Assembly: GCA_023213395.1 (NCBI GenBank)
Contig: CM041465.1
Span: forward strand, 251,231,741 to 251,295,740
DNA: 64,000 nt
From: Cycas panzhihuaensis
Taxonomy: Eukaryota > Cycadophyta
Direction of reading: 5' to 3'
This document shows positions 1-12,309 of the stretch, piece by piece. The notes under the pieces are model-generated. The model saw nothing but the letters and a program-made list of their open reading frames with translations. It made no database searches and was not told where the DNA came from. Numbering within the stretch: the stretch's first letter is position 1; the number at the start of each line of letters is the position of its first letter. The translations under genes and the position numbers were made by a program.

Positions 1-1612
1 AATCCTCGATGGAATCATAGAGGATTATTTCAAGTGACTAATGATAATATAAAGTCATATATGAAATGTTTAATCATAGAGGAGATCGAGGTGATGGTGC
101 TAAATAATGCAGTCATACGAGACCTTAACGTGCTTGTCAATATCAATACCACTTGCTTAGTAAGTTACACTTTAACTAGACCACTAATCTAAAATAAAAG
201 TTACACTTTGACTAGACTCTTTTACCAAATTACTACACCTAGTCCTCATAGATCAATCAATGGAGCTTTCTTAAGATGGATATAATGATAATAAGGCATC
301 CATGTAGTAACTAGTATAGATATATGGGTTTTAAAATTATATTTCACCTAAGATAATATAGACTAGTTAGGGCATAAATTTGGTGCTTACTAACATAAAC
401 ATAAACTCTCTAGGGAATAGACTTCATGCATATAATAAATGTGTTGTCTCTCTTATCATACTAGCTTAATAAGTAATACATAAATATGGCATATATGTAG
501 TATATAATGGATATAGTCAATGTAATTAATTAGTATATAACTTAATTCATATACATAGTTAGACTAGACTTGGCACCAAAGAGAGTGAAGACAGAATATA
601 AGCATGATGATAGACATTGCATTGACTAGAATGATAATCCACAACACTGATATAACATCGTCTAATGTCCTAATTAGAATTAGTCTAGCATGAGCCATGG
701 ACCCTACACACAAATCACTTTTGAAACCTACAAGACATAGAATAAAAAGGAAGATTATTCACTTATTATAGGTAGACAGAATGATAATGATCACCCAGAT
801 GGTTAAAGTGCAATTAGATAGAGAACATAAGTCCATAGACATAAATATTAAGGTAAGAATAAAAATCTATGGTCATAAATATTAATCCAACATAAAATAT
901 GGAGGTGTCCCAAAAAATGGGATGGTAACACACACACCAATTTGAAAGGAAGGACATAAATTGTAATGGGAAGATTAACATAAATGGATTAATGTTCTTA
1001 TACTAAATGATGGAATCAAAGGATAAAAGAGATAAAATCACAAAAGGATAAACTGACCAAGTGTATGGGTAGTGTTGATCAACATTAGGTTATTTATACC
1101 CCATGGATAAATAGGTGGGACTTTGGGCATACACCTTAAAATCCACTACCACCTAACATTGATAAATACCACTCAATCTAGCATATAAAGATTTGGGTAA
1201 TAACCCCAATATAGGCATTATCCTAATATCTTTTGTATTACAAACATATTATGCAACAAAAGAATAAATATATAAAACATATAAGTTTATGTAAGAGACC
1301 TCTTTGGGAAAAAAACCCACTATAAAAGTTTACCCATTGATTAGAAATACCAATGGTTATATTGTAGATCATCGAGCGATTAGAACCTAGATGATTAGAT
1401 ATAACTCAATGATTTGATAATTTTTTAACCCTACTACAAATCCTTTTTATATGATCCAAAGGATATATCTATCCAAGAGCTATGACTCATCGAATCTTGA
1501 TACTCACATATCTTTATATCTTGAATATTTATATCCCTTAGAATCTCAATATTCATGCCTCTTCATATCTCAATTCTTCTCATGACTACATAAAGCATTA
1601 ACTCCTACCATG
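1..1612. other. A+T-rich stretch without recognisable gene
   Basis: I see no credible coding frame on either strand. All frames are broken by many stops and no retrotransposon motif is readable. It is probably older retrotransposon debris into which E1 was inserted, but that is inference. The exact left end of E1 is not certain, so the last few hundred bases may belong to its LTR. Confidence 0.5.
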
Positions 1613-2593
1613 TGTTAATCTTTAACTATGCTTGCTAACACTTCCCTTGAACTTTTGATATTCAAGGATATTGAGTAGTTTCTCCCCTTGCCAATTTACT
1701 TAAGATGTTGAGTGGTTTCTTCCCTTGATTTTAGTTATACATTGAGATAATACCTAACTTGTTTAGATTTACACTATCATCAATGATGGTTATGTGGTAT
1801 GATATATATATTCATTATGATAAGAAAGCAATATGAATACATTATAGGATTGTTGATATATGTGTGACATAATAAGGTAGTGCATTAAGAATAAATTTGC
1901 AAGGATTCATAGGTGATTTGATATTCTTAGTCTTGTCTTTATGAAAAAGTAGGTTATGCAAGGGAATATATGCATTCAATAATGAATGTTGCTTGTCTTG
2001 AAGAATAATGCAGAGTATGTAAGGGATCTTATAACTACAGAAATGATTGTTGTAACTATTTGATAAGTTACCTTTAAAAAAATTGTAAATGGAGTGATTC
2101 ACTAGCACTCTTACACTCATATCATCTACTCTAGCTCAAGGGCACATTCCTTGTAGGAGTATGGTCAATTAGGAGGTGAATCCTTTGGTTGTAATATGCT
2201 TGAATAGCTTCATTACTTATACATCATAGGTGCATTGTTCTTATGATAAGATATATATTATGAAATGTTGTACTCTTGCTTAGATATTTAGTTATAGCTT
2301 ATTGTAATTATACATGAATACTTAGCTAAGGTTGAGCACAATTCTTACATGATTCTCGGTTGAAAGAAAGAATTTTGTATGCAATCATTAAGCACCTCTA
2401 AGTCTTAGATTTATATGCATCCTTGGATGACTACTCTAATGAGAATTACTCTTACAAAAACCTTCATAAATTTAAGAATATTATATAGTCAGGTGTTAAA
2501 TACTTGTTAGAAAAAAAAATGAGTGCATTACTTTGGTAGTATAATTAACTACAAGTAAGGTTTCTTAAGGTAAGGTGTATTAAGCCCCTTATA
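1613..2593 (+). repeat. E1 5' LTR (diverged)
   Basis: This stretch is repeated in direct orientation at 15845-16895, about 14.3 kb downstream, with long blocks of recognisable similarity (around 1842 and 16162, and around 2528 and 16831). Similarity stops at CCTTATA, which looks like a decayed ...CA end, and a primer-binding-site-like motif follows two bases later. Near the start, a short motif resembling TTGAGTGGTTTCTCCCC occurs twice here but about four times in the 3' copy, so LTR length changed by internal tandem repeats. The left boundary is approximate. Confidence 0.6.
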
Positions 2594-2595
2594 GT

Positions 2596-2607
2596 TGGTA
2601 TAAAAGC
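2596..2607 (+). promoter_or_regulatory. E1 primer-binding site (decayed)
   Basis: TGGTATAAAAGC resembles TGGTATCAGAGC, the common plant retrotransposon site that pairs with the 3' end of initiator-Met tRNA. It lies two bases after the LTR end, the expected place for priming minus-strand cDNA. Confidence 0.5.
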
Positions 2608-4399
2608 ACTTACGTTTAGAAGGTTACCTAACACCTTCCCATACAAATAGAAGTGAAGTTGATAGATCATGATAATCCCATAATAAATCACCAAAGACTT
2701 GATAGGATATGGATTAGAAATCAACAAGCTAAAAGAGTTATGGATGAAACAAATAGAAAACATAAATGCAAAATGCAACATATAAAGCAAGGTAAATAGA
2801 GTGCAAGCTATATGAAGAGACTAGAGCAAATTTGAAAGGGCAAAGGATTGGATTTTAGCTCCAAAAATTTGTGTGGTAATAGAGGAGAAGTGCCTCGAGC
2901 TTATGATTAAATCTTATAAATAGTCCAAAGCTATGTTTAGAGTTAGATCAATTTGATTGATTAAAATTATTTATCTTGTCTTACTAGAAATATTACAATG
3001 TTGATGCCCTTTAACTATATGATAAAATATATCCATGAGTGCAAAATTATGACAAAGAGTAGGTGTGTAACCCATTAAAATTTAAAACACTTTTACTTGG
3101 AATTTTGATCAAAAATTTGGTGTGATGGTAGATGGAACATGCCTTGAGTTGTTGACCAAAACTTATAAGTTATCATTACTTAAGTAAAAGGATGGGTTAT
3201 GTCAAAGTGACAACATTTTACTCTTTGTTTAGCAAAAAATCATTCAAAGCATGTGAGTAACTAGATTATACTTGGAGGATTAAAAGTTGGAATTTAATTC
3301 TAAAATATGATATGGATATATGAGATTGACACCTAAAACCATAAGTAAAAGTTTTATGAATTATACATAACTTAATCAAAATTTATGATGCATTGAAGTA
3401 GCAGGATCACATACTCTATTCTATAGAAAATTTCCTTAAGGAAGAAAGCAATTAGGTGAGATTTAGAGGGATTACACATGGAATTTGGCCCTTAAATTTA
3501 GTGTGGTCTTAGGAGAAAAATACCCCAAGTTACTAGTAAAGTTTCATGAATTATCCATACCTAGAGAGAAAACTATATTGAGTTGGAGTTAGGTGTCTAA
3601 GTTGCTGACAGGTTTTACAACTTGCATAGTAACAAATCTTCATATAACAATTTGGTAAAAGGTAGCATAAGCTAATTAATAATAAAGATTGAATAGTATA
3701 TAATATTACTAAATTTCTACTAAGGTTACAAATCTAATAAATTTGTGTAAATTTCTATTGGGATTGGAGAAGTAGTAACATCAAACCATTTGTTGATTAG
3801 GGTTACCAAGTTGTAACATTATAATATTTTTATTACTAGGGTTACAAAAGTTGTAATACCTACCTTTTGTTAACAAGTTTATTAAAGATAGAGTTTTCTA
3901 GATTTATGAGCTAAGACATATATATAACCTAAATAGAAAATGGATGGGTTTAAAGATGATTCTAGATTGGATCAAGAAGGCCAAGGAGAGAAAAATTTTG
4001 GAGTAATAAAGCTGGAAGAGATTCCATAATAAAGAGATTGACCTTAGACAAATATTTTAAGTGATATATTAGGAATTATGTTCAAATTATAAGATTAGTT
4101 AAGGAGATACAAAGAAGATAATGAGACAAATCTAAGGAACCATAAGACTATGTTACATAGCATTTCAAGGATAATTGAGTAAGATAAGTTAGAAAGGATC
4201 AAGCATATAAGGATTAATGGTAAGAGGAGTAGGTCTAGGGAACCATCTATTGAAGAACACCTAAGTAAGAGAACTAGAACAAGGACTAAAGACCTAAGCT
4301 AAGAGCATCACTCCTCCAAAACCTCATCCTCTAATGGAACGTTAGGATCAAGACCAAGACACAGAGAGTAGGGAGAGGGGAAATTCACTTCAATACAAG
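2608..4399 (+). other. E1/E2 leader, no gene seen
   Basis: About 1.8 kb between the primer-binding site and the first gag-like codons. No long frame and no recognised protein. Around 3700-3870 a motif like AGGGTTACAAAAGTTGTAA recurs loosely at least three times. It is most likely untranslated leader of the retrotransposon. I did not find a second LTR copy here that could be the 5' LTR of E2. Confidence 0.4.
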
Positions 4400-5130
4400 A
4401 TGAGAAAGGTAAAACACCCTACTTTTGATGGAGAAATAGAAAATGAAAGAAAAGAAGAATCTTGGCTTCGAAACATTAAAAAATACTTCAACTTGAATGA
4501 TTTTCACTTTAATACCAAGGTAAGGATAGCAATCTATAATCTAAAAGGAAAAGCATCTTTATGATGGGAGCACCATAAGAAAGTAAAGGATGTGTGGGAG
4601 AGAGACCTGAGATGGAGTAAGTTCATAAAATACTTCAAATAAAAGTATTTATTAAAATAGTATTATGATAAGAAGATTGAGATATTACATGAATTAAAAC
4701 AAGGAGAACTATTGATGAATATGAAAGGGAGTTTATAGAATTATTATAGTATGTGCCTTATATATAAGATGAGAAAGTGAAGGTGCATAGGTTTCTTAGT
4801 GGGATGAATAAAGGAATACAAAACAAAATCAAGATACTTGAACTAATGACCTTGAAGGAGGCCATTCATAAGGCTAAACACTATAAGAACTAGTGGGTGG
4901 TGCAACATAACAAGTTAGTTAGTTGGAAAGGAAAGAGGCTAATGAAATCAAGGTAGTAGTAAAGAGATTTCAAAATGTAAAAATTCAACCAAGGACCAAA
5001 CTTACCAATTGGAAATATCCCAAGAAATTATGGTGAAGGAAGGTGTTATTTATATAATGAGTGGAGAAATTTTGTGTCACAATGCCAACAAAGAGCTAGA
5101 AGAAGTGGAAGAGCACACAACATGTAAATA
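4400..5130 (+). pseudogene. E2 Ty3/gypsy gag relic
   Basis: Gag forms the virus-like particle that packages retrotransposon RNA. Starting at an ATG at 4400, the frame reads a plant Ty3/gypsy capsid: motif HPTFDGE near the start, then NLKGKAS, then WEHHKKVKD, then a region like the family's DEYEREFIELL block. In-frame stops interrupt it (for example just before WEHHKK), and the reading drifts between frames. The zinc knuckle near 5050-5110 keeps its first and last Cys, but the second Cys reads Tyr and the GH pair reads RN, so nucleic-acid binding would be lost. Assignment to Ty3/gypsy gag is firm; function is clearly lost. Confidence 0.75.
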
Positions 5131-5199
5131 TAACCTACTATAGTAGATACATCTAAAGAAGTAAGTTAGATATTTATGCAAGCAACAATCGAGAGAAGG

Positions 5200-5560
5200 T
5201 AAGTTGACTATCAATTTATAATAGGGTAAGCTAAAGGTAACATTGTTGGCAAAGACATTATATTATTAATTGACTTTGGAAGTAATCAAAATTTTATACA
5301 TTCTAGATTTGCTAAAAAATATAAACTTTAGAGGTAAGTATAAACAATGAAATTGATTACTTATATGGTCAATGGTAGTAAAAGAAAGGTGTCAAAGTTT
5401 ATGTCTTCATGTCCTCTTGAGTGGAAAGCTTGGTCCATAAAAGTCACCATCTAAATTCTTCCATTGGGAGATTATGATGCCATTATTAGCATGGAATGGA
5501 TGGAAGAACATCATGCCAATCTTGATCATTATAAGAATTTGATTGAATATTTATATGATT
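5200..5560 (+). pseudogene. E2 aspartic protease relic
   Basis: This is the retropepsin that would cut Gag-Pol into working proteins. The active-site stretch reads LIDFGSNQNFI near 5260-5300, where the family has D-S/T-G-S, so the residue after the catalytic Asp is Phe. The downstream ILPLGDYDAII and MEWMEEHHANLD blocks are typical of the end of plant Ty3/gypsy proteases. Stops occur between these blocks. It follows gag directly and precedes RT, the normal Ty3/gypsy order. Confidence 0.7.
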
Positions 5561-5780
5561 AAGAGAAACTAATAGTAGTTCAAAGGAAGAAGATCACAAC
5601 TTATATGCAATAAATTTCCACTACACAAGTAAAGAGGTTGGCCAAGGAAAGGATGTAAGGCATATACAACCTATGTGACTAAAGAAGAAGCCAACAAAGG
5701 ATTGAATCTTAAAGATATTTTAATTATACAAAAGTTTAATGATGTTTTCTTAGATTAACTACCCAAATTATCTCTAAAAA

Positions 5781-6620
5781 GGGATGTGGACTATGTTATA
5801 GAGCCTAGGCTTAGAGTGAGACTAGTTTGCAAAGAACCATATAGATTGGCCACAACTGAGCTAACTAAATTAAAGATATAACTGTAAGAGATATTATATA
5901 AAAGGTTTATCAGACCAAGTACATCACCATAAGGATCTTTTGTGTTATTTATTAAGAAAAAGGATGGATATCTTAAGTTATATATTTATTATAGATAATT
6001 GAATAAAGTCACTATTAAGAATAAGTACCCATTACTTAGGATCAAAGACTTATTTGACTAGACTAGAGGAGCAATAATGCTCATGAAGATTAACTTAAGG
6101 TCTAGGTATTACCAAATTGAAATTAAGGATAAATATATCTTCAAGACAATGATTAAAATAAGGTATAGCCACTATGAATTTATTGTAATGCCTTTTGGCT
6201 TAATTGCACCAATAACTTTTATATGTATGATAAATAATGTGTTCTAGTAATACCTAGATAAATTTATGGTGGTTTTTATTGATTATATATTAGTCTACTC
6301 TAAAATAAGGGAGGAACATTAGGAGCACTTGCAAATAATGCTACAATTACTTAGAGAGCATAAGTTGTATGCAAAATTCAGTAAGTGCAAATTTTATAAG
6401 GACTAGGTACATTACTTGGGGCATGTAATCTGAGCTAAAGATATCTCTGTAGACCCCTATAAAATAAAGAAAATCATAGATTAGCCATTTCCTTGTAATG
6501 TAAAAGAGGTATGAAGCTTTATAGGGCTTATTGGATACTACAAAAGGTATGTAAGAGATTTTTTTGAGATTGCTACCATAATTATCTCTCTAGGAAAGAA
6601 AATTGCTAAATTTGAATGGG
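5781..6620 (+). pseudogene. E2 Ty3/gypsy reverse transcriptase relic
   Basis: Reverse transcriptase copies element RNA into DNA. Readable motifs in order: FIRPSTSP, FVLFIKKKDGY, LNKVTIKNKYPL, a degraded SGYHQI-like block, MPFGL, the catalytic box near 6275-6286, then HYLGHVI and GLIGYYKRYV. The catalytic FIDD reads FIDY (Asp to Tyr), so the polymerase would be dead even without the stops. One stop sits where the family has Gln before LNKVT (CAA to TAA). Several TAA/TAG codons occur in the 840 bases. The motif order leaves little doubt about the family. Confidence 0.85.
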
Positions 6621-6639
6621 CATATGAGGAAAAGTTTTA

Positions 6640-7060
6640 ATTACTAAAAATAATACTTACTTTAGCACCTATCTTAATTGGGCTAGATCTAGACATGGGC
6701 TTTTTAGTTTGTATTAACACTAGCTTATAGGGGCTTGGTGTTATTCTTATGCAAGGTAGAAAAGTGGTGGCTTATGAATCTATAAATTTGAAAGCATATG
6801 AAGAATACTATCTTGTGCATGGTCTTGAGCTTATAATATTGATACATACACTCAAAATTTAATGGCACTATTTGTTGGAGTAAAAATTTAAACTTTGAAT
6901 TGACCATAATAGTCTTCAATATATTTTTATGCAACCATAATTAAATGATAAACAGCGTAGATGGGCCAAGTATATAAGTGAATTTGATTTTAAATTATGT
7001 TACATCAAATGCAAAGAGAACAAGGTTGTTGACATTCTAAGTTAAAAGCACTTGATTACT
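6640..7060 (+). pseudogene. E2 RNase H relic
   Basis: RNase H removes the RNA strand during cDNA synthesis. The frame shows GLGVILMQGRKVVAYES, then YLVHGLELIIL, then the decayed DHNSLQYIFMQP block and RRWAKYISEFDF, in the usual Ty3/gypsy order. The stop before GLGVI fits CAG to TAG. A further stop lies in the segment that normally reads WRHYLLG. The catalytic Asp of the first strand is not clearly preserved. Confidence 0.75.
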
Positions 7061-7179
7061 ACCATAAATATGCTAAAATCATATTTAATTAATTCTATTT
7101 TTAAAGCTTATGAAGGAGATGTATTATATAGATAAGCCAAAGATGTATTATAACAATAAAGAGAACATCAAAATATAAA

Positions 7180-7794
7180 TCTCAAGTTGCTAAGAAAGTT
7201 TATAAGGTTCAAAGAAAAGAAGAATGGTACCTTAGCATATTAATAAAGAATTTATTTGCCACATAATCTAGAAATCATAGATCTCATCTTACATGAAGTA
7301 CATGTTGGATATCTAAGGTACAACAAGATATATGTTGTTGTAAAAGGGTAATTCTATTGGTCTAGCATAAAGAAGGATGTATTAATTTATGTAGCAAAAT
7401 GTTTGGCATGCGAGAGGATGAAAGAAGAACATCACATCTAGTTGGATTGTTACAACCACTACAAATCCCAAAATGGGAATGGAAAATAATAATAATGGAT
7501 TGCATTACTAGCTTACTAAAGGGAATTAAATAACATGATGTAATATCAGTTGTTACAAATAAGTTAACCAAGTCTACACATTTTATACCAATGAGATAAA
7601 CTAATATAATACCATACATAGTTGTAGTCTTCATGAGGGAGATTGACAAATTGCACATAGTACCAAAATCCAGAGTGTCTTATATAGATGGGAAATTCAT
7701 TTTAAAATTTAAAAGTCATTATTCTAAGAGTTGGGCACTAAGCTATAATTTAGTATAATATACCATTCTGAGACAAATGGATAAGCCTATTGGG
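7180..7794 (+). pseudogene. E2 integrase, zinc finger and core relic
   Basis: Integrase inserts the cDNA into the host genome. The HHCC finger is visible as HEVHVGY followed by AKCLACERM near 7290-7420. The core reads VVTNKLTKSTHFIPM (around 7550-7600), then a YIDGKF block where the family has DRDPKF, and finally HSETNG at 7765-7782 where the family has HPQTNGQ. Reading then breaks abruptly at 7795, where an LTR-like sequence begins. The missing C-terminal part of integrase is found again from about 9180, so the gene was split by an insertion. Confidence 0.75.
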
Positions 7795-9150
7795 TGTAAT
7801 ACCCAATTATATAGTTATCTTCATTCACGCATTCTTTAGCTTATTTGTATTTTATATTATACGTCTCCTTGAGTAATGTGCCACATAGAAATATGTGATA
7901 ACATACAACAAGTTGACCATTGAGGGCTCTCACAGATATGGTGAGTTGTATTATAAGTATGTATATCATCCTTATTTTAATTTGAAGTTTAACTATTTTT
8001 CCATCTTTATTGTATTAACATATATATGCTTCATCATTCTTGAGCTTTATTTTATTATTTTTTAATCACCACTTTCATTCATCTATTTCATATTCTATCA
8101 TGCTATCAAAGTTGTTATTCAAAATCCAATAAGTGGTAATAGAGCTTGCATCATATTTTTAATAAGTGGTATCAAAGCCCAAGGTTCAATCCTTGAGAGC
8201 AATATTTTACAGTCTATTTCTAAGTTTTTAAGAGTCTTGTTTATGTTATTTGAGGAACTTTTTTTAATGTCTAATTAGTAACCTACTTTATTCTTTTTTC
8301 TTAATTTTATTGAGGGTTATTTTTTAAATATTGAAATGTAGATTTCTAGGGCAATTATTTCACTATGTTTTAAAGTTTATGGAGATATTTTATCACAAAT
8401 TTTAAGTCATTTTAAGGGGCTACTTGATGTTGTTACAAAACATATTTTTTGAAGTTATTTAAAGGTTATTTGAAGCATGTCTTAAAGTAGTTTAGACTTA
8501 CTAAAAAGCTTATTCATGAGTTGCAAAAAGACTTTTTTATCAAGTTATATCAACGAGAAACAAGTAGACTTTTTACTACATTTGTGACCATATTTCAAGT
8601 TCATGTGGTACCATAATAATATTACATGTAGGTTTCTTATCTAAGGTTGCAGAATATGCTTTTGAAGCTAATATTCTTTTTTAATAAGCAAACCAGCTAG
8701 AAATAAAAGTTTGATCACTTTGTAGGTATAACCTAGTTTGTTATAAAAAAAAAGAAGAAGAAAAGGTGATTTATGACAGTGTTTTTAGCCTCAATTTGGA
8801 GGCCTTTATAGGTGTCTTATCACTAGGATTTGCTACTAGATCTAGGACCATAAAAAGGTCATTAAAACTATTTGCCAATATATTTTGTATACAATTGTTT
8901 AAAAGGCTTGAAATGACTTACTTTTCTCCTCTAAAAATCTATTATTTTGGTTAGGTAAAAAAATCTATATCTATCTATCTATATGTGTGTACGTGTGTGT
9001 GTGTGTGTGTTTAAAAATGATGAGGATATGTTTCTTATATAAACCATGTGAAGTTTAAAAGGATATGCTCTTAATATATATTGCTATCATGCATGCTTAT
9101 AGGAAAAAAATATAAAAGAAGAATATTCTTACTATAATATTTTTAAAATA
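7795..9150 (+). mobile_element. E4 LTR-like insertion in E2 integrase
   Basis: The sequence begins TGTAATACCC, a typical start for a plant LTR (TGTAACACCC type), exactly where integrase similarity stops. At about 8131-8180 there are two motifs like the initiator-Met primer site, TGGTAATAGAGC and TGGTATCAAAGCCC, about 35 bases apart and both preceded by AATAAG. This suggests a 5' LTR of roughly 340-370 bp followed by a short stretch of internal region. No coding frame is recognised in the rest and no matching 3' LTR was found. The right boundary is set only by where E2 integrase becomes readable again. Confidence 0.4.
8964..9011. repeat. Compound microsatellite (TCTA)n/(TG)n
   Basis: A run of TCTA-type repeats passes into a TG run with one ACG interruption. 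Such compound simple repeats are prone to slippage. There is no gene nearby to be affected. Confidence 0.9.
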
Positions 9151-9179
9151 TGGCCTAAGAATAGTATCCCTACATAGAT

Positions 9180-9745
9180 TTAGTGGTAGACTAAGAGCTT
9201 TGAGTGTGAGGTAAGCTACCTTCTATCTAAATGTCATCATGGCATTCTAGAGTAGATGGCATTGGAAAGAGGGTTGATGGAGTTGCACCTATTGAGAAGA
9301 AAGCAAAGAGCATGCACCAACAAAGATTCAAAGTTTGAGTTGTCAAGATTGTTTGTGTACAGTGCATACCATATAAGGAATCTATGTCCATTATCAATAT
9401 GATTGAAATTAGCTAAAAAGATAGGAACCCTTTTAGACCTCCTGATAACCTTCTATTACATACTATAAATTAAGGTATTAAAGAATATCTATGGGCAGGC
9501 CATTGGAGCATTGGCACTCTTCATCTTGTAAACATGGATAATGGGAATCATTTGACATGCATTCCATGTTAGCTACCTCTCCCCTTACTTTTTTTAGCTT
9601 CTTGAAGAGCTACCCCTAAGATGACAAATGTAGAGTTGAGTTGAGCCTGAGACGATACTCATACATATAGAAGCTTAACGTAAATTTGCATAATCTACTA
9701 GAAGAGGCCACTTGGGAGGTGGAGGATAACATAATATAACTGTTA
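9180..9745 (+). pseudogene. E2 integrase C-terminus with chromodomain-like end
   Basis: This continues E2 integrase. Visible in order: a KAKSMHQQ block (family: coil with RMKQQAD), a degraded VGDWVY...PYKQ block, IYGQAIGALA (family: GPF..IG.VAY), HAFHVSYL near 9555-9580, then VEPETILIHIEA and, after a frame change near 9690, LLEEATWEVED at about 9697-9732. The last two blocks match the C-terminal chromodomain of plant chromoviruses. Several stops and at least one frameshift are present. E3 is inserted right after this point, and the final few codons lie beyond it at 14155. Confidence 0.65.
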
Positions 9746-10032
9746 GAATCAATGCTCATATAAGGATGAGATAGCAGTGAGTCATCAAGGCTGATGAAAA
9801 TTGTCATAAGAATTACTAAAGTCCTAAATGGACTTGTGACAATGTCAAGGTAGTTATAGATTCTTTTATGGATAGTTATCAATCATATTTTTATATTAAT
9901 CCATTGTGTATGGAGTTAATAGAAAATAATTCTTAATGAATCAAATCCATTCTCAAAGGTAGACCAATTCTACCTATAAATTTACATCTATATGCTTATG
10001 TTTGGTTCTATTATTTGATCTTTAAAACCACA
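9741..10032 (+). repeat. E3 5' LTR
   Basis: It starts TGTTAGAATCAATG and aligns with the repeat at 13856, which starts TGTAAAAATTAATG. Both contain an ACTAAAGTC(A/C)TAAATGGACTTGTG block and a shared TTTGGTTCTA block near the end. It ends at about CCACA just before the primer-binding site. The many differences indicate an old insertion. Confidence 0.75.
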
Positions 10033-10034
10033 TT

Positions 10035-10046
10035 TGATATTAGAGC
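10035..10046 (+). promoter_or_regulatory. E3 primer-binding site
   Basis: TGATATTAGAGC differs from TGGTATCAGAGC by one G-to-A and one C-to-T change. It lies two bases after the LTR end, so it is the expected initiator-Met tRNA priming site. Confidence 0.7.
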
Positions 10047-10249
10047 AAAGTTATTACAAGTTGATAATTAAATTTTCACCTATAATACTGGAACTGATTA
10101 GTCTATAAGTTTGTTTATTAAAACAAAATTGCCAATTTTGTTAGTTATGTTATGGGTTATTAGTGTCATGAAGAGTTTTTATATGGATCTTTTATCAAGT
10201 AGCTCTTATTACAATATGGTTCAATGAGTGAAATAACAATTATGGGGCT

Positions 10250-10900
10250 AAAATTATGGCATGTTTTTGGCACAATTTCCCTCCCTAATCTTTCTCGGGG
10301 GGTTCCAAGGGGGGCGGGGCCGAGGGGTGCGAGGGACATGGAATACCCCTCACTAGGTGGGGGTTCAGGGGCGATAGCCCCCGACCTGAAAAATTAGCCA
10401 TGTAAAGCATATTAAAATGTAAAGAGAATCAGGGTCGTTCGATACAAATACCCTAAATTCTATGGTTGAGATTTAGGTCTTGGATGTTCCTCTCATGTAG
10501 CCCATTTTAGGGCTTTTCTTATTATGTTGTAATGTAATGTAATGTACTGTGATGAGGGTGGCGACTGGTTATTGTTACTGAGAGCACTCTATTACTGAGA
10601 TGTATTGTTTCTCCATTCTACAGTAATAAAGATCGATACCTTTCCTATGTGAATGTTTCCCTAGCACACTGTTAGGGTTTTACCATGTTGTATTGGGTGC
10701 ACATGTGATGTTTGGCTTTCATTTTCATGTTATTGTATAATCTCTGATTTTAGAACTTGCATGTAATTTTAAGTTTTGATTTATGTAACTAGTTGTAAGA
10801 ATGCAATAGATCTTGGTGGCGGTTAAAGGGTTGGGACCTTGTATTCTCAACAAAGGAGTGTTCATCCATTCATCAGAAAAGGGGTCTACATATGTATGAA
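10250..10900. repeat. G+C-rich LTR-like fragment inside E3
   Basis: Composition changes sharply here: several G or C runs and CpG-bearing sequence around 10290-10390 stand out from the A+T-rich surroundings. Further on are an AATAAA-type signal near 10625 and the pair CCCTAGCACA / GTTAGGGTTTTACC near 10660-10685, which resembles the end of many plant copia LTRs. No second copy, target duplication or coding frame was found, so it may be a solo LTR or a fragment. Its borders are approximate. Confidence 0.35.
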
Positions 10901-12309
10901 TATGGCAAAGGTTCAATTCTTATAAGCTAGGTTGAATCCAATCCAAAGCAAAGGAAAGAGTAACTAGTATAAAGAATTTTTAAATATATTGAATAAGTTA
11001 TATGGAGATTTACCTTCACCTTTATTATCATCCTTCACACTAGAAGAAGAACGATTGAATGAGTGAGTGTAAGCAAAAGCTATGTAGCGAGAAGAGTCAA
11101 GCCCTACCTACATCGGATCATCCAACCATCTAAAGGAGTATCTGATACAACATGAAAAAATAAATCTAAGTATGTGTTGCTAGATAATTAATATGTTGTT
11201 GATATAATCTTATGAGGGAGCAGTATTCTAGTTGTTATTTTCTTCTTATTCTCTACTATGTGTTGGAGATAGAAAATTTGTGTTCCTATCCTAATCCATA
11301 TTTATAATAAGATTATACTTATCTACCAAGGATTCTCCATTGACCAAGTGGAGCTATAGGTCTTGAAGACTAACTTATGAACAATTCACTATTAACTCTA
11401 TTATCACTGCATGTAATATTGGCATTATACTCTATCATAGTTATTATCTTCCTAATGTCAACCAATGGGATATCATTTGAAGGAGTAAAGGTGACTAAAA
11501 AAGAAAGCAGTGAAGTTCTTGAAAGTACCCATCCTTCTACATTTTCCATAATCTTATATTTACTATCTTTGAAGAGAAATCATATGAATCTATATTCATT
11601 TACTTAACTTTGTGGAGATATTAGTTTACAATGTCAACATGCTAGTCTCAATGCATCTACCAAAGAATGAAAATAAATGAAGTATGCATCTCAACATAGG
11701 CTAAACAAAATATGAGTAATGCAGAACACGAATTAATATAATGATGGAGATAAAAAATTGATTCAGTAAATTAGATGGAAGCATTGATATAGTTTACAAA
11801 AATTGCCATTGGTTAAAGTTTGGTTAAAATTTAATTATCTTATTTGTAATGTTTGATATATTTAATTATTTTTTATTTTACTTTGAGGTATGAGCCCCCT
11901 TCATTTGTTAACCCATGGTCACATAGGGCATAAAGGAGCTAGGGTAGTTTCTATCTCATAGAGAAGTCTATTGTAAAAATAAAAGATATTATTTTATAGT
12001 ACTTTTTTCTATTCTTCGCATTGAACATGGTCATATGATGTTTTTTCAGCTCCGTACATGGTGTCTAATGAATTTGATGTTTTGTTGATAGTTTGCAAAG
12101 TGACCAAAGACCCATGATTAGTGCTTATTAATAATAATAAATGTATGTTATTTGAGGGCTATTTAATGCCTATTGCTCCACTATGTTTTTTAGGTATTTT
12201 GTTGTATTTTATATTAAATATAGGTGAAAGATGCTTGTTTTCTAGTTCAAGTGAATTGCCTCAAACTTCATGTCTCTTACATATTGGTTAACAGTATGAA
12301 AAAAGACCC
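10901..12309 (+). other. E3 leader and gag region, nothing readable
   Basis: Gag should lie here, but I cannot read any gag motif. The frame at 11377-11607 is open for 76 codons and resembles nothing I know. The region is probably decayed or rearranged gag. Confidence 0.35.

Noticed and set aside
1842-2120. 92-codon minus-strand frame
   Set aside because: It lies within the E1 LTR. The homologous stretch in the 3' LTR does not preserve the same frame, and the composition is what A+T-rich sequence gives by chance.
8964-9011. CRISPR-like or regulatory array
   Set aside because: It is a plain microsatellite of 2-4 base units with no spacers.
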